DNA from: JAMXLO01 sp035511435
GTDB taxonomy: Bacteria > Pseudomonadota > Alphaproteobacteria > Acetobacterales > Acetobacteraceae
DNA: 6,697 bases
Direction: 5' to 3'
NCBI GenBank assembly: GCA_035511435.1
Contig: DATKFJ010000379.1
Location: 1-6,697 of the forward strand
Within the stretch, counting starts at the first letter, position 1, and each line of letters starts with the position of its first letter. Shown here in pieces: positions 1 through 6,677 of this stretch. Made by a program: the position numbers and the translations under genes. The notes below the pieces were generated by a model, which was not told the DNA's origin, did not search any database, and was given only the letters and a program-made list of their open reading frames with translations.

Positions 1-619
1 GGCCGGCGTAGGCGAGCAGTGAGGCGCTGCAGGCGCCAGCGGCCAGCTTGTCGAGCCGGGTCTGCACGTTGCCGCGCAGTGTGGCGATCACGAAGTCCGG
101 GCGGGCGTGCAGCAACTGCGCCTGGCGGCGGACGGACGACGTACCGATGACGGCGCCGGTCGGCAGGCAGGCGAATGGCTCCGCCGGGTCGGGGGTGTCG
201 CAGCCCGGGCCGAGGATCACCGCGTCGCGCGCATCTTCGCGCCGCAGCGTGCAGGCGAGCACGATGCCGGGCGGCAGAGCGGTTTCCAGATCCTTCAGGC
301 TATGCACCGCGAAGTCGATCCGGCGATCGGATAGGGCTTCATGGATTTCCTTGGCGAACAGCCCCTTGCCGCCGATATCCGACAAGCGGCGATCCTGCAC
401 CGCGTCGCCGGTGGTGCGGATGGCATGCTCCTCGAACACGTTCATATTGCGCAGGACGGGGCAGAATCGGATCAGCACGTCAAGGAAGCCGCGGGTCTGG
501 ATCAGTGCGAGCGGCGAACCGCGCGTGCCGACCCGCAGCGGCAGGGCGCGGGTATGCGGCTTCACCCGAGGGTGCTGCATCCCGGTGGCGGGCTGCGATG
601 GTGGCATGGCGGTGTTCAT
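1..619 (-). CDS. hemC: Porphobilinogen deaminase (hydroxymethylbilane synthase), 3' end cut off
   Basis: This cytoplasmic enzyme condenses four porphobilinogen units into hydroxymethylbilane in heme and tetrapyrrole synthesis. The reading frame is open from an ATG at 619 down to base 2, giving 206 residues. Family proteins are usually a little over 300 residues, so about two thirds is present; the C-terminal domain with the cofactor-attaching cysteine lies outside. Visible motifs in order are VGTRGSPLAL (about residues 30-39), TTGD (69-72), GGKGLFAKEI (83-92), HSLKDL (106-111, containing the Lys-Asp pair matching E. coli K83/D84), GTSSVRR (159-165, cofactor-binding arginines) and RGNVQTRLDKL (182-192). 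I chose the start at 619 because AGGA (complement of 627-630) sits 7 bases upstream. Later in-frame ATGs at 607 and 580 also precede the conserved core, so the roughly 25-residue leader could be shorter. The gene is divergent from tsaD. The assignment is firm. Confidence 0.96.
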   Translation of the reverse strand, partial: MNTAMPPSQPATGMQHPRVKPHTRALPLRVGTRGSPLALIQTRGFLDVLIRFCPVLRNMNVFEEHAIRTTGDAVQDRRLSDIGGKGLFAKEIHEALSDRRIDFAVHSLKDLETALPPGIVLACTLRREDARDAVILGPGCDTPDPAEPFACLPTGAVIGTSSVRRQAQLLHARPDFVIATLRGNVQTRLDKLAAGACSASLLAYAG

Positions 620-670
620 GGGCGCGTCCTATTACTCTCGCGCGGGAATGAAAAGGTGGGATCAGTGCAG
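620..670. promoter_or_regulatory. Compact divergent hemC/tsaD intergenic region
   Basis: Only 51 bases (45 if tsaD starts at the GTG at 665) separate two divergent start codons, so promoters for both directions must lie here or extend into the coding sequences. The hemC ribosome binding site AGGA is on the minus strand at 627-630. On the plus strand, AAAAGGTGGG at 651-660 is the likely tsaD ribosome binding region. TATTAC at 630-635 is a weak -10-like match reading towards tsaD; I see no convincing -35 partner. GCGCG (622-626 area) and CGCGC (around 639-644) form a short spaced inverted repeat, too short in such GC-rich DNA to call an operator. That this region is regulatory is inferred from the gene arrangement, not from a recognised site. 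Confidence 0.45.
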
Positions 671-1726
671 ATGGGCCCCGTGCTTGGCATCGAGAGTTCC
701 TGCGACGAGACCGCGGCAGCCGTGCTGGACGAAACCGGGCGCGTGCTGGCCGAGGCCGTGCTGAGCCAGGAGAGCGAGCATGCGCCCTATGGCGGGGTGG
801 TGCCGGAGATTGCCGCGCGTGCGCATCTGGCGTTTCTGCCGCAGCAGGTGGAGCGCGTGATGGACCAGGCCGGGGTTGGCTTTGCCGAACTCGGTGGCGT
901 GGCGGCGAGCGGTGGGCCGGGACTGATCGGCGGGCTGATCGTCGGCAGCCAGTTCGCCAAGGGCATCGCGATTGCGCACGGGCTGCCCTACGTGGCGGTG
1001 AACCATCTGGAGGCGCACGCGCTGACCGCCCGGCTGCCCGGGCTGGTCCCGGGCGGGGCGGATTTTCCCTATCTGCTGCTGCTGGTTTCGGGCGGTCATT
1101 GTCAGTGCGTCGCCGTGGGGGCGGTCGGGCGCCACGTGCGGCTGGGCGGCACGATGGACGATGCAGTCGGCGAGGCGTTCGATAAGGTCGCAAAACTGCT
1201 GGGGCTGGGCTGGCCGGGTGGGCCGGCGCTGGAGAAGCTGGCGGTTGGCGGTGATCCGGAGCGGTACGCGTTCCCGCGGCCGCTGTTGGGGCGGGCTGGG
1301 TGCGACTTCAGTTTCTCCGGCTTGAAGACGGCGGTGGCGCAGGAGGTTTCCCGGCACGGTGCAGGGGCATTGTCCGCGCACGTGGCGGCGGACATTGCGG
1401 CCAGCTTCCAGCGCGCGGTGGCCGAGGTGCTGGCTGATCGTGCGGCCCATGCGATGGCGATGATGCGGACGCGGGCGCCGAGTGCACGACTGCTGGTGGT
1501 TGCTGGTGGTGTGGCAGCGAATGGGGCGGTTCGGGCGGCATTGGCGAAGGTCGCGGAGGCAGCGCGATTTGTGCTGGTGGCGCCGCCGGTGCGGTTGTGC
1601 ACGGACAACGCGGTGATGGTGGCGTGGACCGGCATCGAGCGCCTGCGGCTGGGGTTGATCGATGGGCTGGATTTTGCGCCGCGGCCGCGATGGCCACTTG
1701 ATGCGATGGATGCGGATGCAGCCTGA
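671..1726 (+). CDS. tsaD: tRNA N6-adenosine threonylcarbamoyltransferase
   Basis: TsaD (Kae1/Qri7 family, ASKHA fold) transfers the threonylcarbamoyl group from threonylcarbamoyl-AMP to A37 of tRNAs reading ANN codons, working in the cytoplasm with TsaB and TsaE. The product is 351 residues, normal for the family. It begins with VLGIESSCDETAAAV (about 4-18), then YGGVVPEIAAR (40-50), the metal-binding HLEAH (His112 and His116), the nucleotide-site VSGGHC (139-144), DDAVGEAFDKVAKLLGL (163-179), FSFSGLKTAV (213-222), VAGGVAANGAVR (277-288) and CTDNAVMVAW, whose Asp312 matches the third metal ligand. I chose the ATG at 671 because it lies directly before the conserved core. An in-frame GTG at 665 has better spacing (8 bases) from AAGG at 653-656 and would add only two residues. 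The frame is open further upstream, but that part lies over hemC and has no TsaD similarity. First gene of the plus-strand run; its stop overlaps the rlmJ start. Confidence 0.97.
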   Translation: MGPVLGIESSCDETAAAVLDETGRVLAEAVLSQESEHAPYGGVVPEIAARAHLAFLPQQVERVMDQAGVGFAELGGVAASGGPGLIGGLIVGSQFAKGIAIAHGLPYVAVNHLEAHALTARLPGLVPGGADFPYLLLLVSGGHCQCVAVGAVGRHVRLGGTMDDAVGEAFDKVAKLLGLGWPGGPALEKLAVGGDPERYAFPRPLLGRAGCDFSFSGLKTAVAQEVSRHGAGALSAHVAADIAASFQRAVAEVLADRAAHAMAMMRTRAPSARLLVVAGGVAANGAVRAALAKVAEAARFVLVAPPVRLCTDNAVMVAWTGIERLRLGLIDGLDFAPRPRWPLDAMDADAA

Positions 1727-2544
1727 TGAATTACCGACACGCCTTCCACGCTGGCAACTTCGCCGACTGCATGAAGCACGCGACACTAGTGTGGCTGCTG
1801 CGCGCGCTGATGCGCAAGCCAGCGCCATTGTTCGTGCTGGATACGCACGCGGGTGTCGGGCGCTACGACCTGGACAACGGTCCCGCCGCGCGCACCGGCG
1901 AGTGGCAGAATGGCATCGCCAAGCTGCTCGACGAGGCGCCACCACCGCTGGTCGACTACGTCGGTCTGGTCCGTTCGTTGGGCCTGTATCCAGGCTCACC
2001 CACAATCATCGGCGGCCTGCTGAGACCCGATGACCGGCTGGCATGCTGCGAACTGCAGTCCGACGACGCTGCGGCGTTACGTCGCCTCTTCGCGCATAAC
2101 CGGCAGGTCGCGGTGCATCATCGCGATGCCTGGGAGGCGTTGGGAGCGCTGCTGCCGCCCCGGCATCGGCGCGGACTCGTCCTGATCGATCCACCCTTCG
2201 AGGACCCGCAGGAATTCGCCGAACTCGCGGATGGCCTGGCACTCGGGCAGCCCCGTTTCAGCACCGGGGTGTTCGCCGCCTGGTATCCGATCAAGCACCG
2301 CGCACCATCCCGCCAGTTCCTGACTGAACTCCGCGAGAGCGGCATCCGCGACATCGTCACAGCCGAGTTCTGCCTGCGCGAGCCGGTGGATCCCGCGCGC
2401 CTGAACGGTTGCGGTATGCTGGTGATCAATCCGCCCCACCGCTTCGAGGAGGAAGTGCCGCCAATCCTGGCCTCGCTGCTGGATCGCCTGGGCAGCCGCG
2501 AAGCCGGTGAGAGCGCGACGGTAAGGCGGCTGGTCGATGAGTAG
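1726..2544 (+). CDS. rlmJ: 23S rRNA (adenine-N6)-methyltransferase RlmJ
   Basis: RlmJ (YhiR, formerly DUF519) is a SAM-dependent methyltransferase that makes m6A at the position numbered 2030 in E. coli 23S rRNA, acting on naked rRNA before full ribosome assembly. The 272-residue product opens with MNYRHAFHAGNFAD, the conserved RlmJ N-terminus, and Tyr3 and Lys17 match E. coli Tyr4 and Lys18. LDTHAGVGRY (38-47) is the SAM-binding loop, YPGSP (88-92) is a family signature, and LIDPPFEDP (153-161) is catalytic motif IV, with Phe158 where E. coli has Tyr. AAWYPIKH and MLVINPP follow towards the C-terminus. The ATG at 1726 shares its A with the tsaD stop (TGATG) and has no strong ribosome binding site, so translation by reinitiation after tsaD is likely. 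The 3' end overlaps gpsA by 8 bases. Its place between tsaD and gpsA is the less common part of this gene order, as I recall it. Assignment by motif and length is secure; target position is taken from the family. Confidence 0.95.
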   Translation: MNYRHAFHAGNFADCMKHATLVWLLRALMRKPAPLFVLDTHAGVGRYDLDNGPAARTGEWQNGIAKLLDEAPPPLVDYVGLVRSLGLYPGSPTIIGGLLRPDDRLACCELQSDDAAALRRLFAHNRQVAVHHRDAWEALGALLPPRHRRGLVLIDPPFEDPQEFAELADGLALGQPRFSTGVFAAWYPIKHRAPSRQFLTELRESGIRDIVTAEFCLREPVDPARLNGCGMLVINPPHRFEEEVPPILASLLDRLGSREAGESATVRRLVDE

Positions 2545-3499
2545 CGTGGCGGTGGTCGGCGCCGGTGCCTGGGGCACCGCCCTGGCCATACAGGCGGCGC
2601 GCGCGGGCAGTAGCGTGACCCTGTGGGCGCGCGATCCGGAGCGGGCGCGGGCCATCGGCATGAGCCGCGAGAACCCGCGACTCGCCGGCCACCGCGTGCC
2701 GGATGCGGTGCGGATTGTCGACGTGCTGCCCGCTGCCGCCGATGCCGTGCTGCTTGCTGTGCCGATGCAGTATCTGCGGAGCGTGCTGGCACGGATGCCT
2801 GCTTCCGCGGCGCCGCTCGTGGTCTGCGTCAAAGGGGTGGAGACCGGCACATTGCGGCTGCCGCTGGAGGTGGTGACAGAGCTGCGCGCCAATGTCTCGG
2901 CTGCCGTGCTGACCGGGCCAAACTTTGCGCACGAGATTGCTGCCGGGCTCCCGGCCGCCGCGGTGCTCGCCGCCGCCGACGCCAGTTTGCGCGACACGAT
3001 CACCGCCCTGCTCGTCACACCGTCATTCAGGCTGTATGGCAACGACGATCCGGTCGGCGCCCAGGTCGGCGGTGCGGCGAAGAACGTGATCGCCATCGCG
3101 GCCGGGGCAGTCATCGGTGCAGGTCTCGGCGAGAATGCCCGCGCGGCATTGATCACGCGAGGCCTGGCCGAACTGTCCCGGTTGGCGGTCGCACTGGGCG
3201 GTCGTGCGGAGACCGTCACCGGACTGACCGGAATCGGCGATCTGCTGCTCACCTGCACCGGGCCCGCCAGCCGCAACTACAGCCTCGGGCTCGCCCTCGG
3301 GCGCGGCGAAGCGTTGGCCGATGTCATGGCGGCCCGCAGTGCCGTTACAGAGGGCGTCGCGACGGCACCTGCCCTGGTGGCCCGCGCCGCGGGCGTGGAC
3401 ATGCCGATCTGCACCGCCGTTGCCGATCTCCTGGCCGGCCGCACCACATTGGCTGATGCGATCGGCCGCCTGTTGGCGCGGCCGCGGCGGAACGAATGA
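2537..3499 (+). CDS. gpsA: NAD(P)+-dependent glycerol-3-phosphate dehydrogenase
   Basis: GpsA interconverts dihydroxyacetone phosphate and sn-glycerol-3-phosphate in the cytoplasm and supplies the backbone for phospholipid synthesis. The 320-residue length is typical. The N-terminal Rossmann domain carries VVGAGAWGTALA (6-17), the dinucleotide-binding loop. VCVKGVE (96-102) and TGPNFA (126-131) are family signatures, and Lys99 sits at the substrate pocket. The helical C-terminal domain has GGAAKNVIAIAAG (178-190) with catalytic Lys182, ALITRGLAEL (204-213), and GLTGIGDLLLTCTGPASRN (229-247), where Asp235, Arg246 and Asn247 match the substrate-binding residues. All expected key residues are present. 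The ATG at 2537 lies inside the end of rlmJ, whose stop is at 2542-2544, and AAGG at 2523-2526 is spaced 10 bases upstream. The overlap points to coupled translation. murJ begins 31 bases after the stop. Confidence 0.97.
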   Translation: MSSVAVVGAGAWGTALAIQAARAGSSVTLWARDPERARAIGMSRENPRLAGHRVPDAVRIVDVLPAAADAVLLAVPMQYLRSVLARMPASAAPLVVCVKGVETGTLRLPLEVVTELRANVSAAVLTGPNFAHEIAAGLPAAAVLAAADASLRDTITALLVTPSFRLYGNDDPVGAQVGGAAKNVIAIAAGAVIGAGLGENARAALITRGLAELSRLAVALGGRAETVTGLTGIGDLLLTCTGPASRNYSLGLALGRGEALADVMAARSAVTEGVATAPALVARAAGVDMPICTAVADLLAGRTTLADAIGRLLARPRRNE

Positions 3500-3530
3500 C
3501 GCGACGCGGCGCAGTGCGCTAGACCGTCCC

Positions 3531-5120
3531 ATGCTCCGAGGCGTCCTGACAGTTGGCGGCTGGACCATGGCAAGCCGTCTGCTCGGCTTCGCGCGCGACA
3601 TGCTGATCGCGGCGATGCTGGGCGCCGGCCCGGTGGCCGATGCGTTCTTTGTCGCGCTGAAACTGCCTAATCTGTTCCGCCGCCTGTTCGGCGAGGGCGC
3701 GTTCAACGCCGCGTTCGTCCCGCAGTTCTCCGGCATGCTGGCAGCCGAAGGACCGCAGGCCGCCCGACAGTTCGCCACCGAGGCATTCGCGGTGATGACG
3801 TTCTGGCTCGGCGCGTTGACCGTCGCGGGCGAGATCTTCATGCCGCAGATGATGGCGGTGCTGGCACCCGGCTTCGCGGCGACCCCGGAAAAATTCGCGC
3901 TCGCGGTGGCGCTGTCGCGAATCACCTTCCCCTATCTGCTGCTGATCTGTCTCGCCGCACTGGTGTCAGGTGTGCTGAACGGAATGGAACGGTTCACCGC
4001 AGCCTCCGCTTCGTATGTGCTGTTCAACGCGATCTCGATCGCCTTCATGGTTTGGCTGACGCCTTACGTGGCCACGGCGGGCCATGCGTTGTCGTGGGGC
4101 GTGACCGCATCGGGTGTCGCGCAACTGGCGCTGCTGTTGTGGGCAGCGCAGCGCGCCGGCATGCCGTTGGCGCTGCCACGCCCGAGGCTCACGCCGCGCA
4201 TGCATGTGCTGCTGCGGCGCATGCTGCCCGGCCTGCTCGGCGCCGGCGTGACGCAGCTCAATCTGGCGGTCGATGTGATCATCGCCAGTCTGCTGCCGGC
4301 AGGAACCGTGTCGCTGCTGTACTATGCCGATCGGGTGCAGCAACTGCCCCTGGGTGTGATCGGCACCGCGGTTGGCACGGCATTGTTGCCGCTGCTGTCG
4401 CGTCAGGTGCGCGCCGGTGAGGGCGAGGCGGCGGTGGGAACGCTGAACCGCGCCATCGAATACGGGCTTTTCCTGACGTTGCCGGCGGCAGTGGCGTTGA
4501 TTGTCAGTGCATATCCGGTGATGTGGACGCTGTTCGGCCGCGGCGCGTTCAGTCCCGAGAGCGCCCGGCTGTCGGCACAGGCGCTCGCTGCATACGCGTT
4601 GGGGTTGCCGGCATTCGTCCTGGTGAAGGTGCTGGCGCCGGGGTTCTTCGCGCGCGGCGACACGGCGACTCCTGTGAAGGTCGGCGTTGCCGCGGTAGCG
4701 CTGAACCTGGCGTTGAATGTCGCCTTCATGGTGCCGCTGCAACAGATCGGCCCGGCTCTGGCGACCAGCCTGGCGGCGATATTCAACGTTAGCGGCCTTG
4801 GCGTGATGCTGGCACGCCACGGCCTGCTGCGGACGGATGCGCAATTGCGACGACGGGCGCCGCGGATGCTGCTGGCGTCCGGTGCGATGGGCCTGGCGCT
4901 GTGGGCAACGCAGCGCGCACTGTTTGCAGTGCCACCGCATGGCAGCGCGCGGATAGAAGCGTTGGCGGTGCTGGTAGGCGTAGGGCTGGTGTCGTACGCG
5001 GTTGCGGCAGTGGTGTTCGGCGCAGGGGATTGGCGGGCAATGGCTCGGATGATGGGACGCGGAAGGCGGCGTGGACGTGTGACAATTGCGCCTTCGGCTG
5101 ACATCGCGCCACGGCCATGA
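3531..5120 (+). CDS. murJ: Lipid II flippase MurJ (MviN)
   Basis: MurJ moves lipid-linked peptidoglycan precursor (lipid II) across the inner membrane; it belongs to the MOP exporter superfamily with about 14 membrane helices. The 529-residue product is of normal length and hydrophobic throughout. The conserved N-terminal block SRLLGFARD (15-23), ADAFFVALKLPNLFRR (36-51) and GEGAFNAAFVPQF (54-66) is present. Arg16, Arg22, Asp37 and Arg50 match essential E. coli residues R18, R24, D39 and R52, and Arg268 in YYADR matches R270, so the flippase is predicted to be active. The C-terminus ends in a basic tail (GRGRRRGR) followed by about 13 polar residues. The ATG at 3531 fits because the product then aligns with E. 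coli MurJ at a constant offset of two residues; a longer frame from 3321 runs over gpsA and is not supported. No clear ribosome binding site precedes this ATG. Instead GCGC-AGT-GCGC (3509-3519) could form a small hairpin. Probably cotranscribed with gpsA. Confidence 0.96.
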   Translation: MLRGVLTVGGWTMASRLLGFARDMLIAAMLGAGPVADAFFVALKLPNLFRRLFGEGAFNAAFVPQFSGMLAAEGPQAARQFATEAFAVMTFWLGALTVAGEIFMPQMMAVLAPGFAATPEKFALAVALSRITFPYLLLICLAALVSGVLNGMERFTAASASYVLFNAISIAFMVWLTPYVATAGHALSWGVTASGVAQLALLLWAAQRAGMPLALPRPRLTPRMHVLLRRMLPGLLGAGVTQLNLAVDVIIASLLPAGTVSLLYYADRVQQLPLGVIGTAVGTALLPLLSRQVRAGEGEAAVGTLNRAIEYGLFLTLPAAVALIVSAYPVMWTLFGRGAFSPESARLSAQALAAYALGLPAFVLVKVLAPGFFARGDTATPVKVGVAAVALNLALNVAFMVPLQQIGPALATSLAAIFNVSGLGVMLARHGLLRTDAQLRRRAPRMLLASGAMGLALWATQRALFAVPPHGSARIEALAVLVGVGLVSYAVAAVVFGAGDWRAMARMMGRGRRRGRVTIAPSADIAPRP

Positions 5121-5180
5121 TTTGCCGCCGTTCCGCTAAGCCAACGTCGTGAGTGACCTCCGAAGCTCGCCCGGATTGGG

Positions 5181-5249
5181 CATGCCGCCGCTGCTTTTTC
5201 GACAGATAAAGGCTGCGCGAATCCGCGCCCTTGCAAGGATGGCGGCATG
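5181..5249. repeat. Inverted repeat with nested small palindromes after murJ
   Basis: CATGCCGCC (5181-5189) and GGCGGCATG (5241-5249) are perfect 9-base inverted copies separated by 51 bases. Between them lie GCGCG-AATC-CGCGC (5215-5228), able to form a 5-bp hairpin, and the 10-base perfect palindrome CCTTGCAAGG (5229-5238). A run of five T at 5195-5199 is also inside. The RNA could fold as a closing stem with one or two internal hairpins. It sits 60 bases after the murJ stop and may be a 3' untranslated structure, part of a terminator, or chance in GC-rich DNA. It does not have the conserved features of a tRNA. Confidence 0.35.
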
Positions 5250-5336
5250 GCGAGGCGACTGACCGCCACATCGCCCTCGATTACGCTCGGTTCGTCAAGG
5301 ATTTGTCGGACAGCAATCAAGCTCAAGTGCCCACGC

Positions 5337-5365
5337 CCTGCCGCGGCCCGCGCCGCGGCGGCAGG
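5337..5365. terminator. GC-rich hairpin between convergent murJ and MFS genes
   Basis: CCTGCCGC (5337-5344) pairs perfectly with GCGGCAGG (5358-5365). The 13 bases between them are all G or C and can pair further (GGC 5345-5347 with GCC 5352-5354). The hairpin begins four bases beyond the stop codon of the minus-strand transporter gene (5369-5371) and lies about 217 bases after the murJ stop, so it is placed to end transcription from the MFS gene and perhaps from both sides. Neither strand has a U-tract after the stem, so it is not a textbook intrinsic terminator; the call rests on position and stem strength. Confidence 0.4.
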
Positions 5366-5368
5366 CCT

Positions 5369-6664
5369 TCAATCGCCGCGCGGCTGATGCACCGTGGCGT
5401 CGCGCACCATCAGGCGCTCGGTGGCCGGTGCGCCCACGGCAAGCGTGATCAGACCGCTGGCAAGCAGTGCGCCGGCCATCATCAGGTAGGACAGATCAGG
5501 CCCGCCGGTTGCAGCGTTGAGCCATCCAACCACGTAGGCGCCGACGAATCCGCCGAGTGCCCCGCAACTGTTGATCAGCGCAATCGCGCCGCCGGCGACA
5601 TTGCGCGGCAACGTCTCCGGGAACCACGCGAAGAACGGACCGTACGGCGCGTACATCGCGCCGCCCGCGATCAGCAACAGGATGAAGCCCGGCCAGAAAC
5701 TCGCTTTACCCAGCGCGTAGGACGCGGCGAATGCGATGGCGCCGACAATCAGGAACGGCCAGACGAATGCCTTGCGGTGGCCGGACCGGTCGGACAGGTA
5801 CGACACGACGACCATGAGTATTGTCGCGACCAGATAGGGCGCGGCGGATAGCCAGCCCACCTGAACGATGCCCAGTGAGCTGCCGGCCTTGAGCATCGAC
5901 GGCAGCCAGATCACGAAGCCATAGACACCGATGCTCCACAGGAAATATTGCGCCGACAAGGCGACCACGGTCGGTGAGCGGAACGCCTCGCCGTAGTTGC
6001 GCATGGGCGTCAGGATGCGCTGCTCTTCGGCAAGCCGGTGTTCGAGCGTTTCCCGTTCATCGGGCGCCAGCCACCGGGCCTGGGCGGGTTCGTCCTGCAC
6101 CAGCCAAAGCCAAAGGAACGCCCAGACGATCGCGGGCATTCCCTCGATGATGAACATGCCGCGCCATCCGACAGCATTCACCAGGTATCCCGAAACGATT
6201 GACATCCAGAGCACGGTGACCGGATTGCCGAGTATCAGGAAGGCGTTGGTGCGCGAGCGTTCGGCGCTGGTGAACCAGTGGCTGAGGAAGATCAGCATGC
6301 CGGGCAGCACGACGCTCTCCGCGACGCCGAGTAGAAAGCGGTCCGCGTACAGCAGCTCGATGTTGCTGATCATCCCGGTCAGCGTCGCCAGTACACCCCA
6401 GACCAGCAGGCTCCAGAACATCAGCCGCTTGGCGCTGCGTGTTTCGGCATACCAGGCCGCGGGAATCTGGAACAGAAAATAGCCGAGAAAGAACAGCGCG
6501 CCGAGCAACGCGTTGGCCTGCCCAGTGATGCCGAGATCCTTCGCCAGGCCGCCAGCCGAACCGATGCTGTAGTTCGCCCTGTCGACATAGGCGAGGCTGT
6601 AGGTGATGAAGGCGATCGGGACAAGCCGCCCCCAGCGGCTGCTGTAGACACTCTGCAACGGCAT
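5369..6664 (-). CDS. MFS transporter, anion:cation symporter (ACS)-type, substrate unknown
   Basis: This is a 431-residue inner-membrane protein with about 12 hydrophobic helices in two halves, joined by a polar central loop at roughly residues 190-225. TM1 contains AYVDRANYSI (25-34), the Asp-Arg signature common in the ACS family. RFLLGVAES (109-117) resembles MFS motif B, GWRGMFIIEGMPA (166-178) is a typical ACS stretch, and SDRSGHRK (291-298) is the motif A copy in the second half. Relatives carry organic anions such as hexuronates, sugar acids, rhamnonate, phthalate or tartrate with a cation, but nothing here identifies the substrate. I chose the ATG at 6664 because GGGGAG lies 7 bases upstream; the frame stays open to a GTG at the window edge, which would add 11 residues without a visible ribosome binding site. 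It is convergent with murJ, and no catabolic or regulator gene is in view to suggest a role. Family level is secure. Confidence 0.88.
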   Translation of the reverse strand: MPLQSVYSSRWGRLVPIAFITYSLAYVDRANYSIGSAGGLAKDLGITGQANALLGALFFLGYFLFQIPAAWYAETRSAKRLMFWSLLVWGVLATLTGMISNIELLYADRFLLGVAESVVLPGMLIFLSHWFTSAERSRTNAFLILGNPVTVLWMSIVSGYLVNAVGWRGMFIIEGMPAIVWAFLWLWLVQDEPAQARWLAPDERETLEHRLAEEQRILTPMRNYGEAFRSPTVVALSAQYFLWSIGVYGFVIWLPSMLKAGSSLGIVQVGWLSAAPYLVATILMVVVSYLSDRSGHRKAFVWPFLIVGAIAFAASYALGKASFWPGFILLLIAGGAMYAPYGPFFAWFPETLPRNVAGGAIALINSCGALGGFVGAYVVGWLNAATGGPDLSYLMMAGALLASGLITLAVGAPATERLMVRDATVHQPRGD

Positions 6665-6671
6665 GTCGCTA

Positions 6672-6677
6672 CTCCCC
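6672..6677 (-). promoter_or_regulatory. Ribosome binding site of the MFS gene
   Basis: GGGGAG on the minus strand (complement of 6672-6677) is a strong Shine-Dalgarno match, 7 bases before the ATG at 6664. It decides the start in favour of this ATG over the in-frame GTG at 6697. The promoter lies beyond the window. Confidence 0.7.

Noticed and set aside
48..764. Long plus-strand open frames running opposite hemC
   Set aside because: They are arginine/serine/proline-rich shadows of the minus-strand hemC frame, which carries all the conserved motifs.
1690..1728. Cluster of ATG triplets at the end of tsaD as a tandem repeat or alternative rlmJ starts
   Set aside because: Only 1690 is in the rlmJ frame and it meets a stop after three codons; the rest encode the Asp/Ala/Met-rich tail of TsaD. 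The conserved RlmJ N-terminus fixes the start at 1726.
662..2005. A 447-codon minus-strand open frame across tsaD
   Set aside because: Low-complexity Arg/Gln/His-rich translation antisense to a fully conserved tsaD; a typical antisense artefact in GC-rich DNA.
2077..3276. A 399-codon minus-strand open frame across rlmJ and gpsA
   Set aside because: Ala/Ser/Thr-rich antisense shadow of conserved genes, with no domain-like motif.
5116..5151. An 11-codon frame whose ATG overlaps the murJ stop (ATGA)
   Set aside because: Too short, with no recognisable ribosome binding site or product; ATGA overlaps occur by chance.
5211..5240. Possible tRNA-like arm (GCGCG-AATC-CGCGC)
   Set aside because: No T-loop TTCRA sequence, acceptor stem or anticodon arm can be assembled around it.
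5182..5262. A 26-codon plus-strand reading frame starting at the ATG inside the 5181-5189 repeat arm
   Set aside because: The ribosome binding site is poor, the composition is arginine/alanine-rich as expected from random GC-rich DNA, and it overlaps the inverted repeat. No evidence of coding.
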